DNA of 64,000 nucleotides from DASYXZ01 sp035308965 (GTDB lineage Bacteria > Acidobacteriota > Terriglobia > UBA7540). The notes below the pieces were generated by a model, which did no database searches, was not told the DNA's origin, and was given only the letters and a program-made list of their open reading frames with translations. The stretch's first letter is position 1; every line of letters starts with the position of its first letter. Position numbers and translations under genes: made by a program. Location of the stretch: positions 434,001-498,000 of the forward strand of contig DATGFN010000062.1 of NCBI GenBank assembly GCA_035308965.1, written 5' to 3'. This document shows, piece after piece, positions 17,080 through 25,232 of the stretch.

Positions 17080-18249
17080 ATGTTTCCCTTTCGCGGCGTT
17101 GACTACATGGAAATCGACTCGCTCTTGAGCGACCAGGAAAAGCTGGTGCGCGGCACGGTACGCGAGTTTGTGGACAAGGAAGTGATCCCGCACATCGAGG
17201 AATGGAGCCGGGATGGAAAATTTCCCAAAAATCTGGTACCGGTGATGGCGGAGCTTGGCCTCTTCGGCGCCAACATGGAAGGTTACGGCTGTGCCGGCAT
17301 GTCGAATGTGGAATACGGGCTCATCATGCAGGAACTCGAGCGGGGCGACAGCGGCTTGCGCAGTTTTGTCTCCGTGCAAGGCGCTCTCGTGATGTATCCC
17401 ATCAAGCAATACGGGTCGGAAGAACAGAAAAATCGCTGGCTGCCCACTATGGCCCAGGGCAAGGCGCTCGGATGTTTCGGCCTTACCGAGCCCGACTTCG
17501 GATCGAATCCGGCCGGCATGCGAACACGCGCGGTTAGGGACGGCGACCATTATATTCTGAACGGCGAAAAGACGTGGATCACTTCCGGCACTATTGCCGA
17601 CGTCGCATTGGTGTGGGCGCGCGCGGATGACGGCGTTCGCGGGTTTCTGGTGGAGCGAGGCACGCCCGGCTACACGTCCAAGGATATCAAGGGAAAAATG
17701 TCACTGCGCGCTTCGGTTACCAGCAGCCTCTCGCTCCAGGACGTTCGCGTGCCCGCCTCCGGCATGTTGCCGGGTGTGCAAGGAATGAAAGGCCCTCTCA
17801 GTTGCCTGACCCAGGCGCGCTACGGAATCGGCTGGGGTGCGATCGGCGCCGCCATGGCGTGCTATAACGAATCGCTGGAGTACGCAAAGATCAGGAAACA
17901 GTTCGACGACAAGCCCATCGCCACCCATCAACTGGTGCAGGCGAAATTTGCCGACATGATTACCGAAATCACCAAAGCGCAATTGTTGGCCTTGCAGGTG
18001 GGCCGGCTGAAGGACCAGGGACGGGCCGACCACGCCCACGTCTCCATGCTCAAGCGCAACAACGTGAAAATCGCGCTGGATATTGCCCGAGCCGGGCGCG
18101 ATATTCTGGGCGCCAACGGCGTGGCGGACGAATATCCCATCTTCCGGCACATGTGCAATCTGGAATCGGTCATCACCTACGAGGGCACGCATAACATCCA
18201 CACCCTCATCATCGGCGAGCGGGTGACGGGCGTTCCGGCGTACAAATAA
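17080..18249 (+). CDS. Acyl-CoA dehydrogenase, glutaryl-CoA dehydrogenase-like
   Basis: A 389-residue FAD flavoenzyme of the acyl-CoA dehydrogenase family. The motifs RSFVSVQGALVMYPI, GCFGLTEPDFGSNPAGM, YILNGEKTWITSG and YGIGWGAIGAAMACY, and the catalytic-base region ITYEGTHNIHTLIIGE (E368), match glutaryl-CoA dehydrogenase, which oxidatively decarboxylates glutaryl-CoA to crotonyl-CoA in lysine and tryptophan breakdown. The exact substrate should be treated as probable. The first ATG (17080) has GGGGG 5 nt upstream; an ATG at 17107 (MEIDSLLS) is an alternative. The gene is 14 bp before glpX and probably shares its transcript, a pairing whose meaning is unclear. Confidence 0.82.
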   Translation: MFPFRGVDYMEIDSLLSDQEKLVRGTVREFVDKEVIPHIEEWSRDGKFPKNLVPVMAELGLFGANMEGYGCAGMSNVEYGLIMQELERGDSGLRSFVSVQGALVMYPIKQYGSEEQKNRWLPTMAQGKALGCFGLTEPDFGSNPAGMRTRAVRDGDHYILNGEKTWITSGTIADVALVWARADDGVRGFLVERGTPGYTSKDIKGKMSLRASVTSSLSLQDVRVPASGMLPGVQGMKGPLSCLTQARYGIGWGAIGAAMACYNESLEYAKIRKQFDDKPIATHQLVQAKFADMITEITKAQLLALQVGRLKDQGRADHAHVSMLKRNNVKIALDIARAGRDILGANGVADEYPIFRHMCNLESVITYEGTHNIHTLIIGERVTGVPAYK

Positions 18250-18266
18250 CTCCGCAAGGAGGTTTG

Positions 18267-19247
18267 ATGGAAGGTGAACTGTCACTCGAATTTGTGCGGG
18301 TAGTGGAAGAGGCGGCGATTGATGCCGCGCGCACCATGGGCCGCGGCGACCGCAACGGCGCGGACAAGGCCGCCGTGGAGGCCATGCGCCGCGTATTGGA
18401 CACCGTGCCCGTCGCCGCCACCATTGTGATTGGCGAAGGCGAACGCGACCAGGCTCCCATGCTTTACATTGGCGAGAAAGTGGGGCTCAAAAAAGAATAC
18501 AGCGACACGGTGCGCGAAATTGACATTGCCGTCGATCCTCTCGAGGGGACCAACCTTTGCGCCACCGGCGCGCCGGGCGCCATCACCACGCTGGCGGCAT
18601 CCGAGCACGGCGGACTCCTGCACGCCCCCGACTGCTACATGGAAAAAATCATCGTGGGCCCGACTTCCAAGGGCGCCGTGGATCTGGACGCTCCCGTGCG
18701 CGACAATCTTCGCGCCATCGCGCGGCGCATGGAGCGCAACGTGGAAGACCTGGTGGTGATTGTGCTGGACCGCCCACGCCATGAAAAACTGATTGCCGAT
18801 ATTCGTGCGGCCGGCGCGCGCATCCGCCTGATCGGCGACGGCGACCTCTCCGCCGGCATTGCCGCCGCCGTGGTGGGACGCGGAGTGCACGCAGTGATGG
18901 GTATTGGAGGCGCGCCCGAAGGCGTTCTGACCGCCGCGGCTCTCCGGTGTTTGAACGGGGAGATCCAGGGGCGGCTGGTAATCAAAGACGCTCAGCAAGC
19001 GGAGAGAATAAAATCCATGGGTGTGCAGGATTTGAAAAAGGTTTACTCCACCCACGACCTTGCGCCGGGAAATGAAATCATTTTTGCCGCCACGGGCGTG
19101 ACGGAAGGAAGCCTTCTCAAAGGTGTCCGTTTCTCCGGCGACGGCATCCGCACCCAATCGCTGGTGATGACCTTAAGCACCCGCCAGGTTCGGTTTATCG
19201 ACTCCGTCCATCTCTCCAAACGTCCGGATGTGAAGGTGCGGTTCTAA
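18267..19247 (+). CDS. glpX: Class II fructose-1,6-bisphosphatase
   Basis: A 326-residue GlpX-type phosphatase that hydrolyses fructose-1,6-bisphosphate to fructose-6-phosphate in gluconeogenesis. Metal and substrate motifs are GRGDRNGADKAAVEAMR near the N-terminus, VIGEGERDQAPMLYIGE, DIAVDPLEGTNLCATG, IRLIGDGDLSAGIAAAV and MGIGGAPEGVLTAAALRCL. AAGGAGG lies 4 nt before the ATG at 18267. Together with the class I aldolase at 58.4 kb it supplies the FBP node that feeds glmS. Some family members also hydrolyse sedoheptulose-1,7-bisphosphate. Confidence 0.94.
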   Translation: MEGELSLEFVRVVEEAAIDAARTMGRGDRNGADKAAVEAMRRVLDTVPVAATIVIGEGERDQAPMLYIGEKVGLKKEYSDTVREIDIAVDPLEGTNLCATGAPGAITTLAASEHGGLLHAPDCYMEKIIVGPTSKGAVDLDAPVRDNLRAIARRMERNVEDLVVIVLDRPRHEKLIADIRAAGARIRLIGDGDLSAGIAAAVVGRGVHAVMGIGGAPEGVLTAAALRCLNGEIQGRLVIKDAQQAERIKSMGVQDLKKVYSTHDLAPGNEIIFAATGVTEGSLLKGVRFSGDGIRTQSLVMTLSTRQVRFIDSVHLSKRPDVKVRF

Positions 19248-19248
19248 G

Positions 19249-19432
19249 AGTCAGTTGTCAGTAGTCAGTTATCAGTGGTCCGTTGTTGTCTCAGGCTTAA
19301 CGGTGCCACAGGGGAACTTTATGCCGCCTGGGAGCGTATTCTTTCTTGAAGGGCGGTATTTGTCGCATGGTCAGTTCATGGAACTCTCATTAAGGAATTG
19401 TTTGCAACTGACCACTGACGACTGACAACTGC
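19249..19432. repeat. GTCAGTTGTCAGT-type inverted repeats between glpX and the next gene
   Basis: AGTCAGTTGTCAGTAGTCAG (19249-19268, continuing to 19285 with GTCCGTTG) and its inverted counterpart ACTGACCACTGACGACTGAC (about 19408-19427) flank a spacer of about 120 bp with no gene. Related words occur at 16869-16890 (TCCGTGGTCAGTTGTCCG), 48160-48185 (CGTGGTCCGGTATCCGTTGT) and inside the SBBP gene near 36428, so the sequence is dispersed in the chromosome. Confidence 0.65.
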
Positions 19433-19458
19433 CCCCTGACCCCTGATATGGAGGATTT

Positions 19459-20094
19459 ATGGCAAGTGTTCCACAACCGCCGCGTCCACCAATCCCCCCT
19501 CCACCCCCTCGAGCGGGCAGCCACGTGGTGGCCATCGCCCTCCTGGTTTTGGCGTTCATTGTTTTGGTTTCGGTCGTGGGAATCTTGATCGCATTTCGCA
19601 TCATTTCGCGCGGCGTCAATATCCACGTGAATGATCAGGACGGGAACAAAAAAGAAGTATCGATTAAGACGCCTTTTGGAGGGATTGAGGTCAACAAACA
19701 GATTAACGAAGCGAGCTTGGGCCTTCCCATTTATCCCGGAGCCCAGCCCGTTTCCGACCACGATGATGCTACCGTCAATCTGAGTTTTGGAAATGAAAAC
19801 GCCCGCATAGTAGTGGGAAAGTTTTCAACCTCAGATGCCTTCGATAAAGTCAAAGACTTTTATCAAGAACGGCTGACTACGAAGGAGGGCAAGTTTACGT
19901 CCAAGAGCGGCGATTTTGATTCGGGACATTGGGACAAGGAGGATGGGAACTTCATCCGCAGGGACAGGGAAGGTCGAACTGTTTATGAAATCAAGCGTAG
20001 CGACAGTGAGAAAATTGTGGCGCTCAAGGATCTGGGCAGCACGACTCGCATCGAGCTTGTGCGCATCAGCCACGGCAAAGAGGAAACGAATTAG
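19459..20094 (+). CDS. Single-pass membrane protein with Pro-rich N-terminus, unknown function
   Basis: 211 residues: a Pro-rich N-terminal tail (PQPPRPPIPPPPPR), one transmembrane helix (about 23-47, VVAIALLVLAFIVLVSVVGILIAF), and an extracytoplasmic domain of about 160 residues. The latter includes the phrase LPIYPGAQPV followed by FSTSDAFDKVKDFYQERL, which recurs in acidobacterial proteins of unknown role. GGAGG is 5 nt before the ATG. It is preceded by the repeat-rich spacer and followed by a strong palindrome. Confidence 0.65.
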   Translation: MASVPQPPRPPIPPPPPRAGSHVVAIALLVLAFIVLVSVVGILIAFRIISRGVNIHVNDQDGNKKEVSIKTPFGGIEVNKQINEASLGLPIYPGAQPVSDHDDATVNLSFGNENARIVVGKFSTSDAFDKVKDFYQERLTTKEGKFTSKSGDFDSGHWDKEDGNFIRRDREGRTVYEIKRSDSEKIVALKDLGSTTRIELVRISHGKEETN

Positions 20095-20118
20095 GCGCAT
20101 TCTCTTTCCGCTTTCCTA

Positions 20119-20142
20119 ACCCTCGGCGCCGAGGGTAGTTTT
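20119..20142. terminator. Terminator-like palindrome between convergent genes
   Basis: ACCCTCGGCGCCGAGGGT (20119-20136) is a perfect 18-nt palindrome followed by AGTTTTCC. It lies just after the rightward gene ending at 20094 and before the end of the leftward gene at 20228. It could terminate the rightward transcript, and from the other side pairs symmetrically. Confidence 0.6.
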
Positions 20143-20227
20143 CCCCATGCATTTGCGTTCAGTTCCACGCAGTCGAGTTATCCCTCCCCCAGTTCACGCG
20201 ATTCATTTTTTTCCATGCCGGATTTTG

Positions 20228-22486
20228 TCAGTGCCAGGTGGGCATGGGATGTCCCTCAATTTTTGCGATCGCTTCCTCAGCGATGTATTTCACTCTCAAG
20301 TGCTTCACCGTCTTCAAAGCGGGTATGGCACTGCGCGCGTCGGGACCAATTTCAGCGAGCGCGTTTACAACATTACGCATAATCTGCACCTCTGCGTTCG
20401 AAAGATCCTGGGAATCATGAACCTCCAAAACCCGGGCAAGCGCCGGCACAGCGGATTTTGCCGTTGGGCCCATCTTCCCCAGCGCCAGCGCGGCGGACAT
20501 GCTGACAGAGGGTTCCGGATCACGCAGTGCAGCGCATAGTTCGGGGATGGCCGGTGCTGCTCCTCGGCCCATTCCTCGCAGGGCCAGGGTCGCCGATTCG
20601 CGTACCTGAAGATTTTCATCCTTGAGGAGTTTGGCCACTTCGCCAACCGACGGCGAAGCCTTGGGTCCTATCCGATAAATCGCCCACGCAGCGGCAGCGC
20701 GAACTTCCGGATTTGGGTCTGTGAGTGCGGCCGTGAGCTGGCCCAGCGCCGGGGCGGCATCCTCTTCAAACGACCCGATCGCTCTCAGCGCCTCGGCGCG
20801 CTGCGAAGTTTCGCCGCGCGCGAGCAAGGTGACGTAATTGCTGAGGGGTCGCCCGCGATAGACAATCCCACCGCTAGACCGGCGCGGCGCAACCGCTGCC
20901 TCAGGAGTTTCATAACGAGGCAAGCCGGCCCCCGTCACATTCACCAAAGCCTCGCCATTCTCAACTTCCTCCAACACCACCGCGTCGATGCCCAGATTGT
21001 AGCCGCTGGAGAGCGGGTCTTTTCCCACGCAGGCGAAAGTAAGCACGTGCTTTCCCTGGCTAAGCTTGAACCAGCCCAACCGGCGATCGACGCCCACGAA
21101 AATTTCCGGGTTATAGTTGTGGATCACTTCCACGGGAGGCTCCTGCGCTTGGAGCGGCCCCCAGGTAATCATCGTCGAGTTGGTTTTCTTGCCGTCGAGA
21201 GTGGCCACGTAGTCGCCGTAATCCGGCGCTTGGGCAATTTCAGCCACTACTTCGTAAAAGCCGTCCTTGGGAACATCGAATGGGACGTTCATTTTCGCGC
21301 CCGCGTCTTGCCCCTGCAAGAAGAGCAGGTCCTTGGACCAGAAAACTTCCTTCTGCACGGAGGGCTCGCCTTTTTCCGTGGTCACGTCCTTAAGGTTGTC
21401 TTCCACCTCAATCTGCAAGGCGTTGCCGAGTGGGAGGCGGGCGTCGCCGTAAGGAGGCTCGGGCAGGTCTTGATTAACGCCCTTCTGATACCAGAAGGCG
21501 ACGCTGGAAAAGAAATCGGAGCGTTCCTCGAAGCCTGAGCGCGCGGTTCCGTCCGCATTATACGTCCAGCCAAAATGTTCGATGCCGACGCGCAGAGACT
21601 TCTTGAAGGGTACCGGGTCCACCACGTGCCAGCGATAACCGGTGAGGCGCGCGCCAAAACCCTCGCCTTCCGCCACCGGGATTCCGGTCCACGCACCCTC
21701 TGAAACGCGCAGCCCCCACGCATCGTTAAAATAGTCTTCTGTGCCCGTGCCTTCGATGCGCGGCGTGGTTTCTCCGTCCACGTAAAACATATCATCGCCC
21801 TCGCCAAACCAACCCATTTGGGTTTGGACGATATTCAGAAGCGATCCCACGTATTGTCCCGCGCCTTGAACATTCAATAGTGTATAAAGTTTTCCTGACG
21901 GCGGCGGCGCGCCTTGCCGGTAGTAGGCGTGAAAGTAGCCGATGTCATCCGGCAACGAATCGTGCTTCTGCCAATCCACGTGGTAATAAAGGCTGGAGAC
22001 GCGGCGACGGCCCTCATTGGTGATGGTGATCTTGCAGGATTTTCTGAAGGGCATGGGCCAGTAGGCATTGCGCGCCCGGCCCAGCGAGGCGTCACGAACC
22101 ATCATCGAATTCAGATTGCGCTCGTAGCCGTGCCCCACCCCAAAAAAATCGCCGAGCGGAACATCGACGCTGGGCGTCCTGCTCCCGTCGTAATAAACCC
22201 GCAAACGCAGGAGCCGCGGCCATGCGAACTCATTGTCCGCAATCGTCACCCAGATACGCGTGATAATCCCCGGCCCCTTCAGATCAGCCAGCACCAGCAC
22301 CTCACCAGGGATGGGATGTTTGCTGTCATCATTGCTGTCCTGATAGAGGTTGTTGCTGGACGACCGGTAGGCCCCGAAAGTCTTGAGGCGTGGAAACTCG
22401 AGCGGGTCGAGTGGACCCGTGGCCCCGGTCTGCGCGAGGGTCATGGTGGGAATCAGCAAACATGCGGTCAAGATGAGGTATCTCAT
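20228..22486 (-). CDS. GH172 (DUF2961) glycoside hydrolase fused to HEAT-like repeats
   Basis: A 752-residue exported protein. The start at 22486 gives a clean signal peptide (MRYLILTACLLIPTMTLAQ), and CGAGG sits just upstream. The N-terminal half carries DUF2961 marks: an FFGVGHGYE loop and YVDGETTPRIEGTGTEDYFNDAWG. This family includes GH172 enzymes acting on fructofuranosides and arabinofuranosides. A carbohydrate-binding-like beta domain is followed, from about residue 560, by four to five HEAT/PBS-like repeats (ALTDPNPEVRAAAAWAIYRIG, ALRDPEPSVSMSAALALGKMG). The HEAT tail suggests assembly on a partner protein. Substrate unknown. Confidence 0.82.
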   Translation of the reverse strand: MRYLILTACLLIPTMTLAQTGATGPLDPLEFPRLKTFGAYRSSSNNLYQDSNDDSKHPIPGEVLVLADLKGPGIITRIWVTIADNEFAWPRLLRLRVYYDGSRTPSVDVPLGDFFGVGHGYERNLNSMMVRDASLGRARNAYWPMPFRKSCKITITNEGRRRVSSLYYHVDWQKHDSLPDDIGYFHAYYRQGAPPPSGKLYTLLNVQGAGQYVGSLLNIVQTQMGWFGEGDDMFYVDGETTPRIEGTGTEDYFNDAWGLRVSEGAWTGIPVAEGEGFGARLTGYRWHVVDPVPFKKSLRVGIEHFGWTYNADGTARSGFEERSDFFSSVAFWYQKGVNQDLPEPPYGDARLPLGNALQIEVEDNLKDVTTEKGEPSVQKEVFWSKDLLFLQGQDAGAKMNVPFDVPKDGFYEVVAEIAQAPDYGDYVATLDGKKTNSTMITWGPLQAQEPPVEVIHNYNPEIFVGVDRRLGWFKLSQGKHVLTFACVGKDPLSSGYNLGIDAVVLEEVENGEALVNVTGAGLPRYETPEAAVAPRRSSGGIVYRGRPLSNYVTLLARGETSQRAEALRAIGSFEEDAAPALGQLTAALTDPNPEVRAAAAWAIYRIGPKASPSVGEVAKLLKDENLQVRESATLALRGMGRGAAPAIPELCAALRDPEPSVSMSAALALGKMGPTAKSAVPALARVLEVHDSQDLSNAEVQIMRNVVNALAEIGPDARSAIPALKTVKHLRVKYIAEEAIAKIEGHPMPTWH

Positions 22487-22626
22487 ATGGACCTCGTGAG
22501 GAACGAATTCCGGGCCAAAACCCCGGTGTGGAAACGATATCTTATACACCGCTTTACGATTTGCAATTGCCTGGTTCGAGCAGTAACCTCTTGGCTGAAA
22601 GAGTCCGCACCACGGAGGATAGGGCT

Positions 22627-23175
22627 TTGTATAAACAACGGGATTGGAAAAATGCGGCCATCACCAATCCAGGTATAATTCTGCTAGCCGTGGTTCTGGG
22701 TTTTGCTCGTCCTCCAGCATTTGCGGCCGCCTCCCGAGCAACGCCAGGGATTCTGAAGCTGCAATCTCTCGCCGGCGATTGGGAAGGAAAAGATGAGCGC
22801 GGAAGGTCTGTAAAGACCAGTTTCAAACTGATTGCCGGAGAGACTGCCGTCTTGGAAACACTGGCCATGCCGGGCATGGAAGAGATGGTGACAATTTACA
22901 GCCAGGATGGTGATGGAATTGCGCTCCTGCACTATTGCCCGACGAACAATCAACCGCGCATGCGGGCCGTCCCGCCACCCGGAGAAGTAAAAGAACTTGT
23001 TTTTGAGTTCGAAGGCGCCGGCAATCTGGCCAGTCCCGACGAGGGTCACGAACACAAACTGGTAATGCAATTCCAGGATAAAGACCACATCACGGAGCGT
23101 TGGACCTGGCGCTCAAACGGTAAAGACACCGAAATGGTTTATCGGTTCGCGCGGAAGGATGGTAACGCGAAGTGA
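22627..23175 (+). CDS. Secreted protein of unknown function (DUF1579-like flavour)
   Basis: I place the start at TTG 22627 because GGAGG lies 8 nt before it and the resulting N-terminus (LYKQRDWKNAAITNPGIILL then AVVLGFARPPAFAAA) is a good signal peptide; an upstream ATG at 22528 lacks these features. The mature protein (about 150 residues) has the layout of a small beta-barrel that begins LQSLAGDWEGKDERG and ends ERWTWRSNGKDTEMVYRFARK. This is reminiscent of lipocalin-like proteins and DUF1579 proteins. No catalytic motif is visible. Confidence 0.6.
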   Translation: MYKQRDWKNAAITNPGIILLAVVLGFARPPAFAAASRATPGILKLQSLAGDWEGKDERGRSVKTSFKLIAGETAVLETLAMPGMEEMVTIYSQDGDGIALLHYCPTNNQPRMRAVPPPGEVKELVFEFEGAGNLASPDEGHEHKLVMQFQDKDHITERWTWRSNGKDTEMVYRFARKDGNAK

Positions 23176-23257
23176 TCCAAATTTAAGAACCAGTCAGGCC
23201 GCCTGATTGGGACCCATGGTTTCCGGCGGATGATGCCGGTCGGAGAGGTCGTTTTCG

Positions 23258-24046
23258 ATGATGAAATACCTTTATCTGCCTTTCTTCCTCGTCATGTGCT
23301 GCGCTCTAGGTGCGGTTCCTCAGGAAAAAACGCCGGACCTCTCCGGCATCTGGAAGTGGAACCCGCAAAAGAGCCATGACTCCGGTCAACCTCCGGACGA
23401 CATGCGGTTGAAAATCGACCAGAAGGGCACCGACCTCGCCATGATTCTGATTACCCACCACAAGGGCGTGGAAGATGTCATGGACTTTCATTATCGGGTC
23501 GGCGCCATCGACACTCCGGGTGAGTTGCACGGCGGCTCGATGAAGAGCACTGCCCGATGGCAGGGTGGCGACCTGGCGGTAGACTCCGTGGTGATGTACG
23601 GCGCTGACGAGCTGCGCCTCAATGATCTTTGGAGTCTTTCTCCGGACGGCCAAACGCTTACCTTTAAGGAACATCATCAATTCAAATCCGACCCCGCCGC
23701 TGAAGACGTGGACGTTTTCGATAAACAGCCTGAGGGATCGTGGCTGCCGCCTGCTCCGCCCAAGCCCGCTGAAGAGGTTTACAAGAATATTCAGGTTTTA
23801 AAAGGCGTGCCCGCATCGCGCGTTCCGACGGTCATGGCGTTCTTCGCGAAGTGTCTCGGGGTTGATTGCAGTCATTGCCATGTTCCCAATGAATTCGAAA
23901 AGGACGATAAACCCGCCAAACAGACTGCCCGGCGTATGCTCACCATGGTCCACCAGATCAATGACAACACTTTCTCCGGCCGCGGGCTTGTCTCCTGCTG
24001 GACCTGCCACCGCGGCAATATAAAACCAGAGTCGTTTCCAAAATAG
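23258..24046 (+). CDS. Lipocalin-like domain fused to a reaction-centre-type cytochrome c
   Basis: 262 residues with an export signal and a possible lipobox (FFLVMC). Residues 27-140 form a beta-rich domain (LSGIWKWNPQKSH ... LSPDGQTLTF). The C-terminal 90 residues contain two heme c sites, CSHCH (204-208) and CWTCH (247-251), and NIQVLKGVPASRVPTVMAFF, the signature of the photosynthetic-reaction-centre cytochrome c (PRC) family. Such modules are common in Acidobacteriota that are not known to photosynthesise. It is likely a periplasmic electron carrier. No electron-transfer partner is adjacent. Confidence 0.82.
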   Translation: MMKYLYLPFFLVMCCALGAVPQEKTPDLSGIWKWNPQKSHDSGQPPDDMRLKIDQKGTDLAMILITHHKGVEDVMDFHYRVGAIDTPGELHGGSMKSTARWQGGDLAVDSVVMYGADELRLNDLWSLSPDGQTLTFKEHHQFKSDPAAEDVDVFDKQPEGSWLPPAPPKPAEEVYKNIQVLKGVPASRVPTVMAFFAKCLGVDCSHCHVPNEFEKDDKPAKQTARRMLTMVHQINDNTFSGRGLVSCWTCHRGNIKPESFPK

Positions 24047-24183
24047 AGGGCCGGGTGCGGCGCTGGATTTAATTTATTGCAGCAACCAGATCACGAATAC
24101 CACCATGAGTTGCGCCCGAACACTCTCTTTGCAGGGTTTTCTGGGTGACAAATCCGAAGAACCAGAAATCGAATTTATGCGAG

Positions 24184-24236
24184 TGAAAAGGTTGGTGGAC
24201 CTGGGGAGGATCGAACTCCCGACCCCCAGGTTGCAA
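24184..24236 (-). repeat. Duplicated 3' half of tRNA-Ala with flank (candidate att site)
   Basis: This 53-nt stretch matches 35087-35139 with a single mismatch (A for T at 24228). It covers the tRNA-Ala(TGC) 3' half from the anticodon loop through the T arm and CCA, plus 9 nt beyond. It is in the same orientation as the intact gene and on its 3' side, as expected for the distal att repeat of an element integrated at the tRNA 3' end. Left of the repeat (24047-24183) I see no gene. Confidence 0.85.
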
Positions 24237-24291
24237 GAAACTAGTTCGCCTTTGGACCCAGGAGTTTCTTCAATATGGTCAACAGATTCGG

Positions 24292-24489
24292 TTATTGTTC
24301 GAGACCTTTTGCTTCAAACTCCAGAACTTCAGCTGCGAGCTGACGATGGTATTGTCCGCACTGGGGACATTTAATATTAAGCAGAAACATCGGGTCTTTC
24401 CGGCGGCTGCTGTCGGAGCTTTCGAGTTGGGTTACAGCAAATGAGGCCGCACATGCAGGACATTCCGTCCCCAGAATACGCGCTATCAT
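24292..24489 (-). CDS. Small zinc-ribbon protein
   Basis: 65 residues from the ATG at 24489, which has CGGAGG just upstream. Two CxxC knuckles, CPAC (about 10-13) and CPQC (about 44-47), predict one bound zinc. No catalytic motif is present and the C-terminus is helical (LAAEVLEFEAKGLEQ). The function is unknown; small ribbons like this often act as redox-sensitive adaptors. It lies directly inside the left repeat of the tRNA-Ala-bounded segment and is followed upstream by another Cys-rich small protein. Confidence 0.6.
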   Translation of the reverse strand: MIARILGTECPACAASFAVTQLESSDSSRRKDPMFLLNIKCPQCGQYHRQLAAEVLEFEAKGLEQ

Positions 24490-24587
24490 TAATCCTCCGA
24501 AAAACCAGCCTCGCGGGCGGCTCCAATGGCCTCTTAAACCGCCCGCCAGGCCGCGACCCTGCTCACCGACGCAGGACGACAAAGAAA

Positions 24588-24746
24588 TTAATGCGTGCGC
24601 CCCTTGCATCCCGAATGTTCACATCCACAGTTGACTTCGGGGCGATGCCTGGCCGACTCGCAATATGGACTGCAATAATCGCCGTCCTGTGCAGTACAAC
24701 TGCATGGCGGATGAGCGCATTTCTTTGGTTCAGTCTTCATGTTCAT
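24588..24746 (-). CDS. Metallothionein-like Cys-rich small protein
   Basis: A 52-residue reading frame (start at 24746, or ATG 24740 with GGAG 8 nt upstream). Nine cysteines and four histidines are arranged as KKCAHPPCSC, YCSPYCES, NCGCEHSGC. This pattern, with the central YCSxxC, matches the bacterial SmtA/BmtA metallothionein family, which sequesters zinc, cadmium or copper. The protein is near the normal length of 50-60 residues. It is 98 bp upstream of the zinc-ribbon gene on the same strand. No adjacent SmtB/ArsR repressor gene is visible. Confidence 0.8.
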   Translation of the reverse strand: MNMKTEPKKCAHPPCSCTAQDGDYCSPYCESARHRPEVNCGCEHSGCKGRTH

Positions 24747-24880
24747 CACTCCATCTTTTAAATCCTCTCACGCCTTTATTCTATGTGGGAGCCGCCCATG
24801 CCGCCATCCGGCTCTCTCGGGATATCTAGTGGATATTTACCCTAGATGCCCCGACTTCATTTTTCCTGCATGCTAGTCAA

Positions 24881-25147
24881 TCACCCGTGGAATTTCGCAC
24901 AGACCTCCTGATACCTGGCGCGGCCTCGTTCGAAACCGCGCCGGAAGGGTTCTTCAGCATCTGCTTCCGGATAGTGTCGCTGAACCTCCTCAATGTCGGC
25001 CTCCATTTCATTTAAAATCCGATCGTATTCTTTGTTTCGATACTTTGCATGAATGGCGGCCTCAAACCCGAGCCGGTAGAACTTCTCGTTCCCGTCAAAC
25101 TTTAGCCCCGCCTTGGAATAACGGGCTGGACAGCCCGTCGCAACCAT
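24881..25147 (-). CDS. Small helical protein of unknown function
   Basis: 88 residues, almost entirely helical and highly charged. An internal similarity links FYRLGFEAAIHAKY with FRRGFERGRARYQ, both Gly-Phe-Glu centred with aromatic flanks, suggesting a two-helix repeat. No family is recognised, although the pattern recurs in small acidobacterial proteins. A clear ribosome-binding site is not seen upstream of ATG 25147, and translation may begin slightly inside. It is 85 bp downstream of the response-regulator gene. Confidence 0.5.
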   Translation of the reverse strand: MVATGCPARYSKAGLKFDGNEKFYRLGFEAAIHAKYRNKEYDRILNEMEADIEEVQRHYPEADAEEPFRRGFERGRARYQEVCAKFHG

Positions 25148-25232
25148 GAAAAGGGCGTAAGGGAATTAGGCGACCTCGGATGCCCGGCGGAATAAGGAGG
25201 CGAAAGGACAAGGTTGGAGTGCGCGCTGAGAG

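Noticed and set aside
24184..24236. A second functional tRNA-Ala gene
   Set aside because: Only the 3' half is present; the 5' half and D arm are missing.
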